DNA from: JACDAN01 sp046729215
GTDB taxonomy: Bacteria; Actinomycetota; Thermoleophilia; Gaiellales; Gaiellaceae
DNA length: 20,409 nucleotides
Direction: 5' to 3'
Assembly: GCA_046729215.1 (NCBI GenBank)
Contig: JBKPGE010000217.1
Coordinates: 1-20,409, forward strand
Shown here: positions 12,074 through 20,057 of the stretch, piece by piece
How the letters are laid out: the number at the start of each line of letters is the position of its first letter
How positions within the stretch are numbered: position 1 is the stretch's first letter
Program-made: the position numbers and the translations under genes
The notes under the pieces: generated by a model
What the model was told of the DNA's origin: nothing
The model's database searches: none
The model's input: only the letters and a program-made list of their open reading frames with translations

Positions 12074-13450
12074 GTGCGCCCGCGCCTTCCGCTCTCTGCC
12101 GAGATCGCCGCGGCGCGGGCCGCCGGACGGCTGTCGCGCCTCGCCCGGAGGGGCGGCGGCACGACGGTTCCGGGGAAGCTGTTGACCTATCTCGATCCGA
12201 CTGCGGTCGAGCGGCTTGCCGCCCGGCTTCCGAGTGGAACCGCGCTCGTCTCGGCGACCAACGGCAAGACCACGACGACCGCGATGGTCGCCAAGATCCT
12301 CGAGGGGCGCGTTCGGCTCGCGCACAACGCGTCCGGCGCGAACCTTCTCTCCGGTGTCGCCTCGACGCTGCTGGCCGCGCAAGACGCCGAGGTGGGGCTG
12401 TTCGAGGTCGACGAAGCTGCGCTCCCCGACGTCGCCCGGCGTGTGCGCCCGAAGGCTCTCTGTCTCGGCAATCTGTTCCGCGACCAGCTCGATCGTTACG
12501 GCGAGCTGGAGCTGGTTGCCGAGCGGTGGCGCGGGGCCGTCGGCGAGCTCGGGCCCGACGCCTGGCTCGCCGTGAACGGCGACGATCCTCAGGTCGGCGA
12601 CCTGGCGCGCGGGCGCCCTAGGAGCCTGGTCTTCGGACTGAACGATCCGAGCCAGGCCGCCCCCGAGCTGCAGCATGCCGCCGACTCGAAGTGGTGCCTG
12701 CGCTGCGGCACGCCCTACCAGTACGCCGCGGCGTACGTCGGGCATCTAGGGGATTACCGTTGCCCCGCGTGCGGGCATGCCCGTCCCCCGCTCGATCTTT
12801 GGGCCGGCGACGTCGAGCTCGATGGCCTGGACGGCGTCTCGTTCGATCTCACGGACGAGGCGGGCCCGATGCGGATCCGGCTCGGCGTCCCCGGCCTCTA
12901 CAACGTCTACAACGCGCTCGCTGCGGCGTCGCTGGCCCGCGTGCTCGGCGCCGGCAGGGAGGAGATTCGCGACGGATTGGCGCGCTTCCGGGCTGCGTTC
13001 GGCCGCTTCGAACGGCTTGAGATGGGTGACAAGAACGCGCTCGTGCTGCTCGTGAAGAATCCCGCCGGCGCGAACGAGGTCGTCCGGACGCTCGTCAACG
13101 GCGGCCCTCCCCGCCTCGCGGTCATCGCGTTGAACGACGGTATCGCTGACGGGCGGGACGTCTCGTGGATCTGGGACGCCGACTTCGAGCCCCTGGTCGG
13201 GCGGCTCGAGCGCATCGTCGCGACGGGCGATCGCGCTGCCGAGCTCGCCCTGCGATTCAAGTACGCGGGGGTTCCCGAGGAACGCGTCGAGGTCATCCCC
13301 GAGCTTGCGCGCGGGCTCGACCGCGGCCTTGAGCTCGCACCTCGAGGCGGTGAGCTAGTCGTGATCCCCACCTACACCGCGATGCTCGAGCTCCGGCGAA
13401 TCGTCACCGACCGCGGGTTTGCGCGACCGTACTGGGAGCAGGCGGCGTGA
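12074..13450 (+). CDS. murT: Lipid II isoglutaminyl synthase, MurT subunit
   Basis: MurT is a Mur-ligase-like, ATP-dependent partner of GatD; the pair amidates the D-glutamate of lipid II to D-isoglutamine on the inner face of the membrane. In this 458-aa protein the P-loop SATNGKTTTT is at 60-69. A four-cysteine zinc ribbon (C208, C211, C230, C233), characteristic of MurT, is inserted in the middle domain. NVYNALAAAS marks the Mur-ligase core, and NDGIADGRDVSWIWD (about 351-365) corresponds to the MurT C-terminal domain segment with the conserved Asp pair. GTG start, leaderless; the stop overlaps the gatD GTG by four bases (GTGA). Confidence 0.93.
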   Translation: MRPRLPLSAEIAAARAAGRLSRLARRGGGTTVPGKLLTYLDPTAVERLAARLPSGTALVSATNGKTTTTAMVAKILEGRVRLAHNASGANLLSGVASTLLAAQDAEVGLFEVDEAALPDVARRVRPKALCLGNLFRDQLDRYGELELVAERWRGAVGELGPDAWLAVNGDDPQVGDLARGRPRSLVFGLNDPSQAAPELQHAADSKWCLRCGTPYQYAAAYVGHLGDYRCPACGHARPPLDLWAGDVELDGLDGVSFDLTDEAGPMRIRLGVPGLYNVYNALAAASLARVLGAGREEIRDGLARFRAAFGRFERLEMGDKNALVLLVKNPAGANEVVRTLVNGGPPRLAVIALNDGIADGRDVSWIWDADFEPLVGRLERIVATGDRAAELALRFKYAGVPEERVEVIPELARGLDRGLELAPRGGELVVIPTYTAMLELRRIVTDRGFARPYWEQAA

Positions 13451-14202
13451 AGATCCGCGTCGGCCATCTCTACCCCGACTACCTGAACATCTACGCCGAC
13501 CGCGGGAACATCGCGGTGTTCGCACGGCGTGCGGCGTGGCGGGGGCACGAGCTCGAGGTCGAGGAGATCGGCATGGACACCCGCGTCGAGCCCGGCGCCC
13601 ATGACCTCTACTACGTCGGCGGCGGGCAGGATCGCGAGCAGGCGCTGGTCGCCCGGAACATGGCAAAGAAGGCCGCGGCGCTCAAGGAGGCTGTTGCGGG
13701 CGGTGCGGCTCTCCTCGCCGTTTGCGGTGGATACCAGCTGCTCGGGCGCTTCTACCGCGACCGGAGCGGCGTCGAGCTGCCCGGCGTCGGTCTCCTCCCC
13801 CTACACACCGTGGCGGGCGAACGCCGGATGATCGGCGACGTGCTGCTCGAGTGCGAGGTCGAGCCCGGCCGTTGGCGGACACTGGCCGGTTTCGAGAACC
13901 ACGCCGGCCGGACGATCCTCGATTCCGGCGCCGAGCCGCTCGGACGCGTGGTTGCCGGCTTTGGAAACGACGGTGAGAGCGGCTTCGAAGGCTGCCGGCT
14001 CGAACGCGTGGTCGGGACGTACCTCCACGGGCCGCTGCTGCCTCGGAACCCATGGCTGGCCGATTGGCTCCTGGCGCAGGCGCTTGCACATCGAACAGGC
14101 GGGGATGCAGAGGAGCTCGAGCCGCTGGGCGATGCGCTCGAGGCCGAGGCCCATGCGGTCTCGGCTTCTCGGGCCAGGGCCCGCGGCGGCAGGTACTCCT
14201 AG
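13447..14202 (+). CDS. gatD: Lipid II isoglutaminyl synthase, glutaminase subunit GatD
   Basis: This 251-aa class I glutaminase releases ammonia from glutamine for MurT. The nucleophile is C93 in LLAVCGGYQLLG, the catalytic His is H194 in GTYLHGPLLPRNP, and R126/R127 (ERRMIGD) match the substrate Arg of GatD. The N-terminal HLYPDYLNIYADRGN is diagnostic of GatD rather than CobB/CobQ. It is coupled to murT by a GTGA overlap. The C-terminal 40 residues are Glu/Ala/Arg-rich and probably variable. Confidence 0.93.
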   Translation: MKIRVGHLYPDYLNIYADRGNIAVFARRAAWRGHELEVEEIGMDTRVEPGAHDLYYVGGGQDREQALVARNMAKKAAALKEAVAGGAALLAVCGGYQLLGRFYRDRSGVELPGVGLLPLHTVAGERRMIGDVLLECEVEPGRWRTLAGFENHAGRTILDSGAEPLGRVVAGFGNDGESGFEGCRLERVVGTYLHGPLLPRNPWLADWLLAQALAHRTGGDAEELEPLGDALEAEAHAVSASRARARGGRYS

Positions 14203-14287
14203 GTGCCCATAGCCTCCTCCCCGCTGCGAGCGTACTGGAATCTGGCGCGCGTATGTGACTCGGAACGCGCCGAACCTGTGCCGACGC

Positions 14288-14317
14288 GCCGGCGCCGGAC
14301 CGGCGCTACGGCGCCCA
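14288..14317. terminator. GC-rich hairpin in the convergent gatD/nudix gap
   Basis: GCGCC-GGACC-GGCGC plus flanking GGCGCC repeats can form a stable hairpin at the junction of the two convergent genes, overlapping the nudix stop. No T tract is present, so the terminator role is a weak inference. The rest of the 103-base gap shows nothing. Confidence 0.3.
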
Positions 14318-14764
14318 GAGCGGGCCGAGGTAGACGACCGGATCACCCGGGCGCCAGCGCGTCAAAAACCGCTGAATCGGTGGGTGGAGCACGACCTCCT
14401 CGAGCTCGCCCAGACCGAACAACCGGTGCCCGCGAACCGCCGCATCTCTCGACGTAACCGCCTCCAGTGAGCGCCGGCCGAGATCCCCGGCGAAGATGAT
14501 ATGAACCACGTGCTTAGCGGCGAAGCTCCGCTGCGGCGCGATCGAATCGACGATCGCCACGGGCCCCTCGACCGGGATCTCCTCCTCGAGCCCAACCTCC
14601 TCGACGAGCTCTCGGTGCAGCGCGTCGACGAGGCTCTCGCCTGAGTTCACGCCCCCGCCCGGCAGCAGCCAGTACGCGTTCCCATGTTTCTCGTGCCGGC
14701 AGAGGAGGATGCTGTCCTCGCGCCGCAGGATTGCCGAGACACGGATGCGCGGCTCGATCGGCAC
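14306..14764 (-). CDS. Nudix hydrolase
   Basis: The 152-aa enzyme hydrolyses a nucleoside diphosphate linked to another moiety. The Nudix box G-x5-E-x7-REU-x-EE-x-GU is complete at 37-59, containing RELVEEVGL. The N-terminal IRVSAILRREDSILLCRHEK and YWLLPGGGV are typical of the fold. The substrate cannot be assigned; its position after dut suggests nucleotide-pool cleaning (inference). It starts with GTG, three bases after the dut stop, as the last gene of the minus-strand run. Confidence 0.88.
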   Translation of the reverse strand: MPIEPRIRVSAILRREDSILLCRHEKHGNAYWLLPGGGVNSGESLVDALHRELVEEVGLEEEIPVEGPVAIVDSIAPQRSFAAKHVVHIIFAGDLGRRSLEAVTSRDAAVRGHRLFGLGELEEVVLHPPIQRFLTRWRPGDPVVYLGPLWAP

Positions 14765-14767
14765 GGA

Positions 14768-15202
14768 CTACACCCGAGAGGAGCCGAAGCCGCGTTCGCC
14801 GCGCTCGCTGTGCGCGAGCTCCGTGTGCTCGACGATTCGTAGCTCCTGCACAGCCAGGACGACGAGCTGTGCGATTCGCATACCCGGCTCGACGACGAAC
14901 GTATCGTTCGCATCCGTGTTGACGAAGACGACCTGAAGCTCGCCGCGATAGCCGGAGTCGATCAGCCCGGGTGCGTTCAGAAGCGTGATCCCGTGTCTCG
15001 CCGCCAGGCCTGAGCGGGGCAGGACAAACCCGGCATAGCCCTCCGGGATCTCCACGGCCAGGCCGGTCGGAATCACCGCCCGCTCGCCCGGACCGACCTC
15101 GTGTCGATCGCAGGCGGCGAGGTCGAGCCCCGCGTCGCCGACATAGGCCTGGGTCGGCAGGGTGGCTTCGTCCCGGAGGCGGCGGACCGGGAGCTCGATC
15201 AC
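14768..15202 (-). CDS. dut: Deoxyuridine 5'-triphosphate nucleotidohydrolase
   Basis: This trimeric dUTPase converts dUTP to dUMP and pyrophosphate, keeping uracil out of DNA and feeding dTMP synthesis. All five family motifs are present in the 144 residues: DAGLDLAA (23-30), RSGLAARHG (63-71), NAPGLIDSGYRGEL (76-89), GMRIAQL (107-113) and the C-terminal arm RGERGFGSS (134-142). The GTG start overlaps the hflX stop by four bases (GTGA). Confidence 0.95.
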   Translation of the reverse strand: MIELPVRRLRDEATLPTQAYVGDAGLDLAACDRHEVGPGERAVIPTGLAVEIPEGYAGFVLPRSGLAARHGITLLNAPGLIDSGYRGELQVVFVNTDANDTFVVEPGMRIAQLVVLAVQELRIVEHTELAHSERGERGFGSSRV

Positions 15203-16506
15203 CGCGTCGCCCTGTGCGGCTCCGCCGGCTCGGCAATCAGGTACGGCGCGAAGCGCGGAAGCTCGCGCCGAGGCAGTCTCGCGCGGATGAACACGCCTTC
15301 CTCGGTATCGCGGCGCTCGTCGATGGGCGTGCCGAGCTCGTAGAGCTCGGCGAGCCTCCCGCCCTCCTCGTACGGGACGAGCAGGCGCACGAGCTCGAAC
15401 CGCTGCGAGAAGCGGTCGCCGATGCGCGCCCGCAGTTCCGGCAACCCTTCGCCGGTGAGCGCCGAGATCGGCAGCGCGCCGGGAAAGCGATTCGTCAGCC
15501 TCCTGCGACCGAGCGGATCGACGGCATCGATCTTGTTCAGGACGAGCTCGACGGGCAACTCGTCGGCGCCGATCTCGTGGAGGACGTCCTCGACCGCGGA
15601 GACCATCTGGTCGAGCTCGTCGTCGGAGGCCGATGCGTCGAGAACGTGGAGCACGAGATCCGCTGCTAGCGTCTCCTCCAGCGTTGCCGCGAAGCCTTCG
15701 ACAAGCTCGTGCGGCAAGCGCCGGATGAACCCGACGGTGTCGGTCAGCAGGTAGCGCCGCCCGTCGTGAGAGAACGCGCGCGTCGTCGGGTCAACTGTCT
15801 CGAAAAGACGATCGGCGACCGAGACGTGGGCGTCGGTGAGAGCGTTCAGGAGCGTCGACTTGCCGGCGTTCGTGTAGCCGGCGAGCGCCACGGTGGGCGT
15901 CTCTGACCGCGTCCGCTCCTTACGGCGCGTGGCTCGCTGCGTGCGGAGGGCCGCGAGCCGCCGCCGGAGGAGCGCGACGCGCCGCCGTGCAAGACGCCGG
16001 TCGGTCTCGAGCTGGCTCTCTCCGGGGCCACGCGTCCCGACGCCGCCGCCGAGCCGCTCGAGGTGCTGCCACATCCCTCGCATGCGCGGGAGGTTGTACT
16101 GCAGCTGGGCGAGCTCGACCTGAAGCTTGCCCTCCGCGCTGAGCGCGTGCTGGGCGAAGATGTCCAGGATCAGCTGGGTGCGGTCGACGACCCGCGCCTG
16201 GAGCGAGTCCTCGAGCCGACGCTGCTGCGAAGGCGTCAGTTCCCCGTCGACGAGCAGCGACTCGGAGCCCGAGTCGGCGAACGCCGACTTCAGCTCCTCG
16301 AGCTTGCCCTTGCCAAGGAAAGAGCGCTGGTCGGGGCGCTGCCGATGTTGGACGAGGCTTCCGACGGCGTCGACCCTGGCGGTGCGCGCGAGCTCCTCCA
16401 TCTCCGCGAGCTCGGGCTCCGTATCCGTCCCTGAGGGGAGCACCGCGACGATGAAGCCCCGCTCCGGCTGCGCGCCGGGATGAGGGTCGGGTTGGCGGTG
16501 ACTCAC
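15199..16506 (-). CDS. hflX: GTPase HflX
   Basis: HflX is a ribosome-associated GTPase that splits or rescues stalled 70S ribosomes. With the start used here the protein has 435 aa. The N-terminal HflX domain contains LVDGELTPSQQRRLE and DRTQLILDIFAQHA, then a helical linker with VGTRGPGESQLETDRR (about 156-171). The G domain has G1 GYTNAGKST (210-218), G3 DTVGF and G4 NKID. I took GTG 16506 because it overlaps the stop of the aminotransferase gene as GTGA. The open frame extends 68 codons further, but that part is Arg-rich and lies inside the upstream gene. Confidence 0.93.
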   Translation of the reverse strand: MSHRQPDPHPGAQPERGFIVAVLPSGTDTEPELAEMEELARTARVDAVGSLVQHRQRPDQRSFLGKGKLEELKSAFADSGSESLLVDGELTPSQQRRLEDSLQARVVDRTQLILDIFAQHALSAEGKLQVELAQLQYNLPRMRGMWQHLERLGGGVGTRGPGESQLETDRRLARRRVALLRRRLAALRTQRATRRKERTRSETPTVALAGYTNAGKSTLLNALTDAHVSVADRLFETVDPTTRAFSHDGRRYLLTDTVGFIRRLPHELVEGFAATLEETLAADLVLHVLDASASDDELDQMVSAVEDVLHEIGADELPVELVLNKIDAVDPLGRRRLTNRFPGALPISALTGEGLPELRARIGDRFSQRFELVRLLVPYEEGGRLAELYELGTPIDERRDTEEGVFIRARLPRRELPRFAPYLIAEPAEPHRATR

Positions 16507-17681
16507 GCTTGGATTATGGACGTGCGCAGTGAGGTCTCGATTCGCCGGACGGCCTCTTCGAGCCGCTCGTCGGGAACAGTCAGGGACAGACGCACGAAAC
16601 CCTCCCCGCTCGGCCCATAGCTCGGACCCGGAGAGACGACGACGTCCGCCTCTTCGAGGACAAGCGACACGAACGATGCCGACGTGTGGCCGTCTGGGAC
16701 TCGCAGCCACAGGTACGGAGTCGCCTCCGGCGGCGTGACCTCGAGACCGATGCTCGCGAGCGCTTCGACGACGAGATCGCGCCGTCGCTCGTACACCTCG
16801 GACATGCGGCGCGGAAACTCTCTCTCCTCGGTCAGCGCGACTGAAGCGGCTCGCTGCAGTGCCCCGAAGAGGCCTGAATCGAGGTTCGACTTGAGCTGCC
16901 GGTAGCGCTCGACGACGTCCGCGTTTCCCGCGACCAGCCCACAGCGCCAGCCGGTCATGTTCCAGCCTTTCGAGAGGGAGAAGATCTCCACTCCCACGTC
17001 CTTGGCGGCGGGCGCTTCGAGGAAGCTGGGTGCCACATAGCCGTCGAAGCAGATTTCGGTGTAGGCGTTGTCGTGGACGACGATCAGCTCGTGGCGACGC
17101 GCGAAGGCAACGGCGTCGCCGAAGGCGCCGTCGGGCACGACCGCGCCGGTCGGGTTGTTCGGGTAGTTCAGGTAGAGGAGATTGGCCCGTTCTGCGACCT
17201 CGTCAGGGACGGCATCGAGATCGGGAAAGAACGCGTTCTCCTCGGTGAGCGGGAGGTAATGCACCTCGGCGCCGGAGAAGACGGGCCCAGAGGTGTACGG
17301 CGGATAGCCCGGTTCTGGGCTCAGGCACAGATCACCGGGGTCGAGGCAGGCCATCGCGATGTGACCGACGGCCTCCTTCCCGCCCAGCACAGGGATCAGC
17401 TCGGACGCCGGATCGAGCTGGACTCCGAAACGGTCGCGATAGAAGCCCGCCGCTGCCTCACGGAACTCATCGCTCCCGTGGTTCGTCGGATACCGGTGCG
17501 TGCCTGGGTCGCGCATCGCCGCAGCAGCCGCTTCGACGATCGCGTCGGGAGTCGGAAGGTCGGGATCGCCGATTCCCAGGCTGATCACGTCGATCCCTGC
17601 CCTCGTCTTGGCCGAGATCTGCCGCTCGAGCTCCGCGAACAGATACGGCGGCACCTGGTCGAGCCGGCGTGCGAATTTCAG
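16503..17681 (-). CDS. dapL: LL-diaminopimelate aminotransferase-like enzyme, probable CTG start
   Basis: This is a fold-type I PLP aminotransferase, 392 aa from CTG 17681. The PLP lysine is K238 in SLSKGWNMTGWRCG, with D204 (VVHDNAY) and NYPNNPTG (172-179) as cofactor contacts. ISLGIGDPDLPTP and YPPYTSGPVF resemble DapL and related LL-DAP/succinyl-DAP aminotransferases. A GTG at 17654 would drop the N-terminal KFARRLDQV, which looks like a family feature. CTG 17681 overlaps the dapF stop (CTGA) and has GGAGGA six bases upstream, so CTG is the better start. The reaction would be transamination between tetrahydrodipicolinate and LL-DAP (DapL) or an acyl-DAP step (DapC-like); context next to dapF fits either. 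Confidence 0.8.
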   Translation of the reverse strand: MKFARRLDQVPPYLFAELERQISAKTRAGIDVISLGIGDPDLPTPDAIVEAAAAAMRDPGTHRYPTNHGSDEFREAAAGFYRDRFGVQLDPASELIPVLGGKEAVGHIAMACLDPGDLCLSPEPGYPPYTSGPVFSGAEVHYLPLTEENAFFPDLDAVPDEVAERANLLYLNYPNNPTGAVVPDGAFGDAVAFARRHELIVVHDNAYTEICFDGYVAPSFLEAPAAKDVGVEIFSLSKGWNMTGWRCGLVAGNADVVERYRQLKSNLDSGLFGALQRAASVALTEEREFPRRMSEVYERRRDLVVEALASIGLEVTPPEATPYLWLRVPDGHTSASFVSLVLEEADVVVSPGPSYGPSGEGFVRLSLTVPDERLEEAVRRIETSLRTSIIQA

Positions 17682-18457
17682 CTGAATTCCTCCGCTGTCT
17701 CGCCGGTGAAGATCTCTTGTGCGGGCCCCGTGAGGCGGGCGTTTCGGTCGCCGTCGAGCTCAACGAGGAGATCCCCGCCCATCAGGTGCACGGTCACGGG
17801 GCTCTCACACCAGCCGCGCGCCACAGCCACCGCCGCGCATGCGACCGCGCTTGTCCCCGACGCCAGCGTCTCCCCCGCTCCTCTCTCCCAGACGCCGACC
17901 GTCAGGTCGTGTGGGCTGTCGACTCGCACGAGCTGCACGTTCGTCCGCTCCGGAAAGCGCTCGTGGTTCTCGATCAACGGCCCGAGCCGGCGAAGTGCCT
18001 CACGGTTGGGCTCCAACTGCACGACGGCGTGCGGATTTCCGACCGAGGCTGTCGTCAGCTCGACCGGCCGACCGCCGACCGTGAGCGTCTCCGTTTCACC
18101 GACGTCAACCGCGCCCATCTCCATTTCGACCTGTAGGCCGCCGCTCATTCGGGCAACTACCTCGCGTGGCCCGACCTGGAGGCGCACCGTATCGGCGCCG
18201 CTGCGCCGGGCCAGCCAGCGGGCGGCGATCCGGGTGCCGTTTCCGGAGAGCTCGGCCGTCGAACCGTCCGGGTTCCAGATCACGAGCTCCGCGCGGTCAC
18301 CGTCTGCCGACACGATCTCCAGCACCCCATCGGAGCCGACACCGAAGTGGTAGTCGCACAGCCGGCGAACCTGCTCAGGCTGGAGCGGCGCGTCCAGATC
18401 CGCGCGCTGGACCAGCAGATAGTCGTTGCCCAGCCCGTGCCACTTCGAGAATCGCAT
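17678..18457 (-). CDS. dapF: Diaminopimelate epimerase homologue with both catalytic cysteines replaced by serine
   Basis: DapF interconverts LL- and meso-diaminopimelate with two opposed cysteines. This 259-aa protein has the normal N-terminus MRFSKWHGLGNDYLL, substrate residues N11, N62 (WNPDGS) and E191-R192 (WERGAGET), and NPHAVV. In the first active-site loop, however, the usual CGNG is SGNG (S71). In the second, the usual ACGTG is ASGTS (S200). The Ser codons are TCC and TCG. The remaining cysteines (34, 207, 217) are not at catalytic positions. Epimerase activity is therefore doubtful or mechanistically different. The start ATG has GAGGTGG four bases upstream and lies 83 bases inside miaA. 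The stop overlaps the dapL-like CTG. Confidence 0.85.
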   Translation of the reverse strand: MRFSKWHGLGNDYLLVQRADLDAPLQPEQVRRLCDYHFGVGSDGVLEIVSADGDRAELVIWNPDGSTAELSGNGTRIAARWLARRSGADTVRLQVGPREVVARMSGGLQVEMEMGAVDVGETETLTVGGRPVELTTASVGNPHAVVQLEPNREALRRLGPLIENHERFPERTNVQLVRVDSPHDLTVGVWERGAGETLASGTSAVACAAVAVARGWCESPVTVHLMGGDLLVELDGDRNARLTGPAQEIFTGETAEEFS

Positions 18458-19307
18458 CGGCCACCTCGCCCGGAGGGCGGTCGGCGGTCAGGCTAACAAG
18501 GCCTGGAATCCGTCGCATCCACTTGCGCTGGTAGGCCGCGTAGCGCCGCGTGTGGACAATCAGCGCGCCGAGCGCCTCCTTCCGCGGCAGCTCGGCGAGC
18601 TCCTCGAGGCCGTGAATTCCGCGCGCCGTGGCCGAGATCGGGCCGGCCAGCGCTCTCCGCGCCTCCTCCTCCGCCCCACGCTCGACCATCGCCCGCGTGC
18701 GCTGCTCGATGCGGCGCTCGAGCACGTCAATCGGCAACTCGAGGCCGACGATGATCGTGGGGTGCCGCGTGTCCTCCGTCCACAGCCGGTCGCCTCGTGG
18801 AGCGAGCGTTGAGCCGATGTCCGCGAGCTCGAGGGCCCGCACCACACGGCGTCGATCGTTTGGATGGATGCGTAGAGCCGCCTCGGGATCTCGGTCGGCG
18901 AGGAGCTCATGAGCCCCGTCCGGGCCGAGCTCGTCATAGGCGGTCTCCCAGCGCTCGCGCGCTCCCGGCGTAGGCGCCGGAGGAAGCTCGAGCTCGGCGA
19001 GCGCGGCGCGCAAGTAGAGGCCCGTCCCGCCCACCACGATCGGGGTCAGACCCTCGCGGAGCCCACGGTCGATCGCGTCGTGCGCAAGCTTCGCGTACTC
19101 CCCGACCGAGGCGTCGTGGTCGAGCTCCCAGATCGCGACGAGCTCAGTTGGGATGTTGGACTGGTTCGTAAGAATCGGCACGCCGCGGTAGACCTGCATC
19201 GCGTCGGCCGAGATCAGGCGCGCGGGGATCCGGTCGGCCAGAGCCTCCGCGACGCCGGTCTTGCCTGACGCCGTGGGCCCGAAGATGGCGATCACCTGCG
19301 CGGCCAA
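18375..19307 (-). CDS. miaA: tRNA dimethylallyltransferase MiaA
   Basis: MiaA adds a dimethylallyl group to N6 of A37 in tRNAs that read UNN codons. This 310-aa protein has P-loop GPTASGKT (10-17), ISADAMQVYRG (normally DSMQVYRG), VVGGTGLYLRA and the conserved RRVVRALE. The start is TTG 19307, three bases after the phosphatase stop; GTG 19295 is an alternative and would still keep the P-loop. The C-terminus extends 83 bases into dapF with an Arg/Ala/Gly-rich tail. Its partner MiaB, which methylthiolates the same base, is two genes upstream. Confidence 0.92.
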   Translation of the reverse strand: MAAQVIAIFGPTASGKTGVAEALADRIPARLISADAMQVYRGVPILTNQSNIPTELVAIWELDHDASVGEYAKLAHDAIDRGLREGLTPIVVGGTGLYLRAALAELELPPAPTPGARERWETAYDELGPDGAHELLADRDPEAALRIHPNDRRRVVRALELADIGSTLAPRGDRLWTEDTRHPTIIVGLELPIDVLERRIEQRTRAMVERGAEEEARRALAGPISATARGIHGLEELAELPRKEALGALIVHTRRYAAYQRKWMRRIPGLVSLTADRPPGEVADAILEVARAGQRLSAGPARGSGRAAPA

Positions 19308-19310
19308 CGC

Positions 19311-20057
19311 TCAGTCCAGGAGGCGCGCCCGGACGCGCTGGCCGATGTCGTTCGGCGCGCCGCCGGCGCGGAGGAATGCCTCGACGCTCCCGTACCGGCG
19401 CTCGAGCTCCTCGAGGACGCCCACCATCGATGCGGGCGGCGTCGCGGTGATCCGGCGCAACCGCTCGAGCTCGGCCTTGTCTGCCGCCTCGGCGTACCAC
19501 CGCTCGTGACGCGGCCGCAGACGCTCCTCGCTGAGCGCATAGTCGGCAGCGATGTCCCGGAGCCCCACGCCCGCCATCCGCAGCAGGAAGGCGACGGTCA
19601 GGCCGGTTCGGTCCTTGCCCCCAGCGCAGTGGACGAGAACGGCTCCCTCCGGTGCCTCGGCGATCGTGCGAATCACGTTCGCGACGTTGGGTCGAAACCC
19701 CTCGAGGAAAATGAGGTAAACCTCTTGCGTTGCCTCGGCGACGTCCGTCGCCCTGGCGCTCGCCGCCTCGGCCGCGTGGAAGATCTCCGGGCTGTCGACC
19801 ATGAACGGGACGTGGACGACCTCGACTGGCAATTCGGCCGGCGCGTCCGCGGCGAGCTCGTCCTCCGTGCGCAGGTCGACGATCGTGCGGATGCCGTAGG
19901 CGACGAGCGCCTTCCAACCTTCGTCGCTCAGGCGGCGGATGTTGTCGGCCCGAACGATCCGGCCGTACTGCGTCTCGCGTCCGTCCTCGGTGGGATGTCC
20001 ACCGAGATCACGGACGTTGAGAACGCCGTCCCAGACGAGATCGCGGCTATGCAGCAA
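19311..20057 (-). CDS. Tyrosine-protein phosphatase, dual-specificity-like
   Basis: This cysteine-dependent phosphatase has the P-loop HCAGGKDRTG with nucleophile C144 and R150 (numbered from TTG 20057), the conserved N-terminal segment NVRDLGG, and IVDLRTEDE before it. The family resembles bacterial PtpB/Y_phosphatase3 enzymes that act on phosphotyrosine or phosphoinositides. The frame is open up to 20237 within miaB, but that part is Arg/Ser-rich. TTG 20057 gives the usual short lead of about ten residues before VWDGVLNVRDLGG and overlaps the miaB stop by 11 bases. No clear SD is visible, so the start is tentative. It sits between miaB and miaA without obvious functional link. Confidence 0.8.
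   Translation of the reverse strand: MLHSRDLVWDGVLNVRDLGGHPTEDGRETQYGRIVRADNIRRLSDEGWKALVAYGIRTIVDLRTEDELAADAPAELPVEVVHVPFMVDSPEIFHAAEAASARATDVAEATQEVYLIFLEGFRPNVANVIRTIAEAPEGAVLVHCAGGKDRTGLTVAFLLRMAGVGLRDIAADYALSEERLRPRHERWYAEAADKAELERLRRITATPPASMVGVLEELERRYGSVEAFLRAGGAPNDIGQRVRARLLD

Noticed and set aside
16507..16710. 68-codon N-terminal extension of HflX
   Set aside because: Arg-rich, inside the aminotransferase gene; the GTGA-coupled start at 16506 fits HflX length.
17073..18353. Plus-strand open frame of 426 codons opposite dapL and dapF
   Set aside because: Low-complexity Arg/Ser/Thr-rich product; the opposite strand carries two recognisable enzymes.
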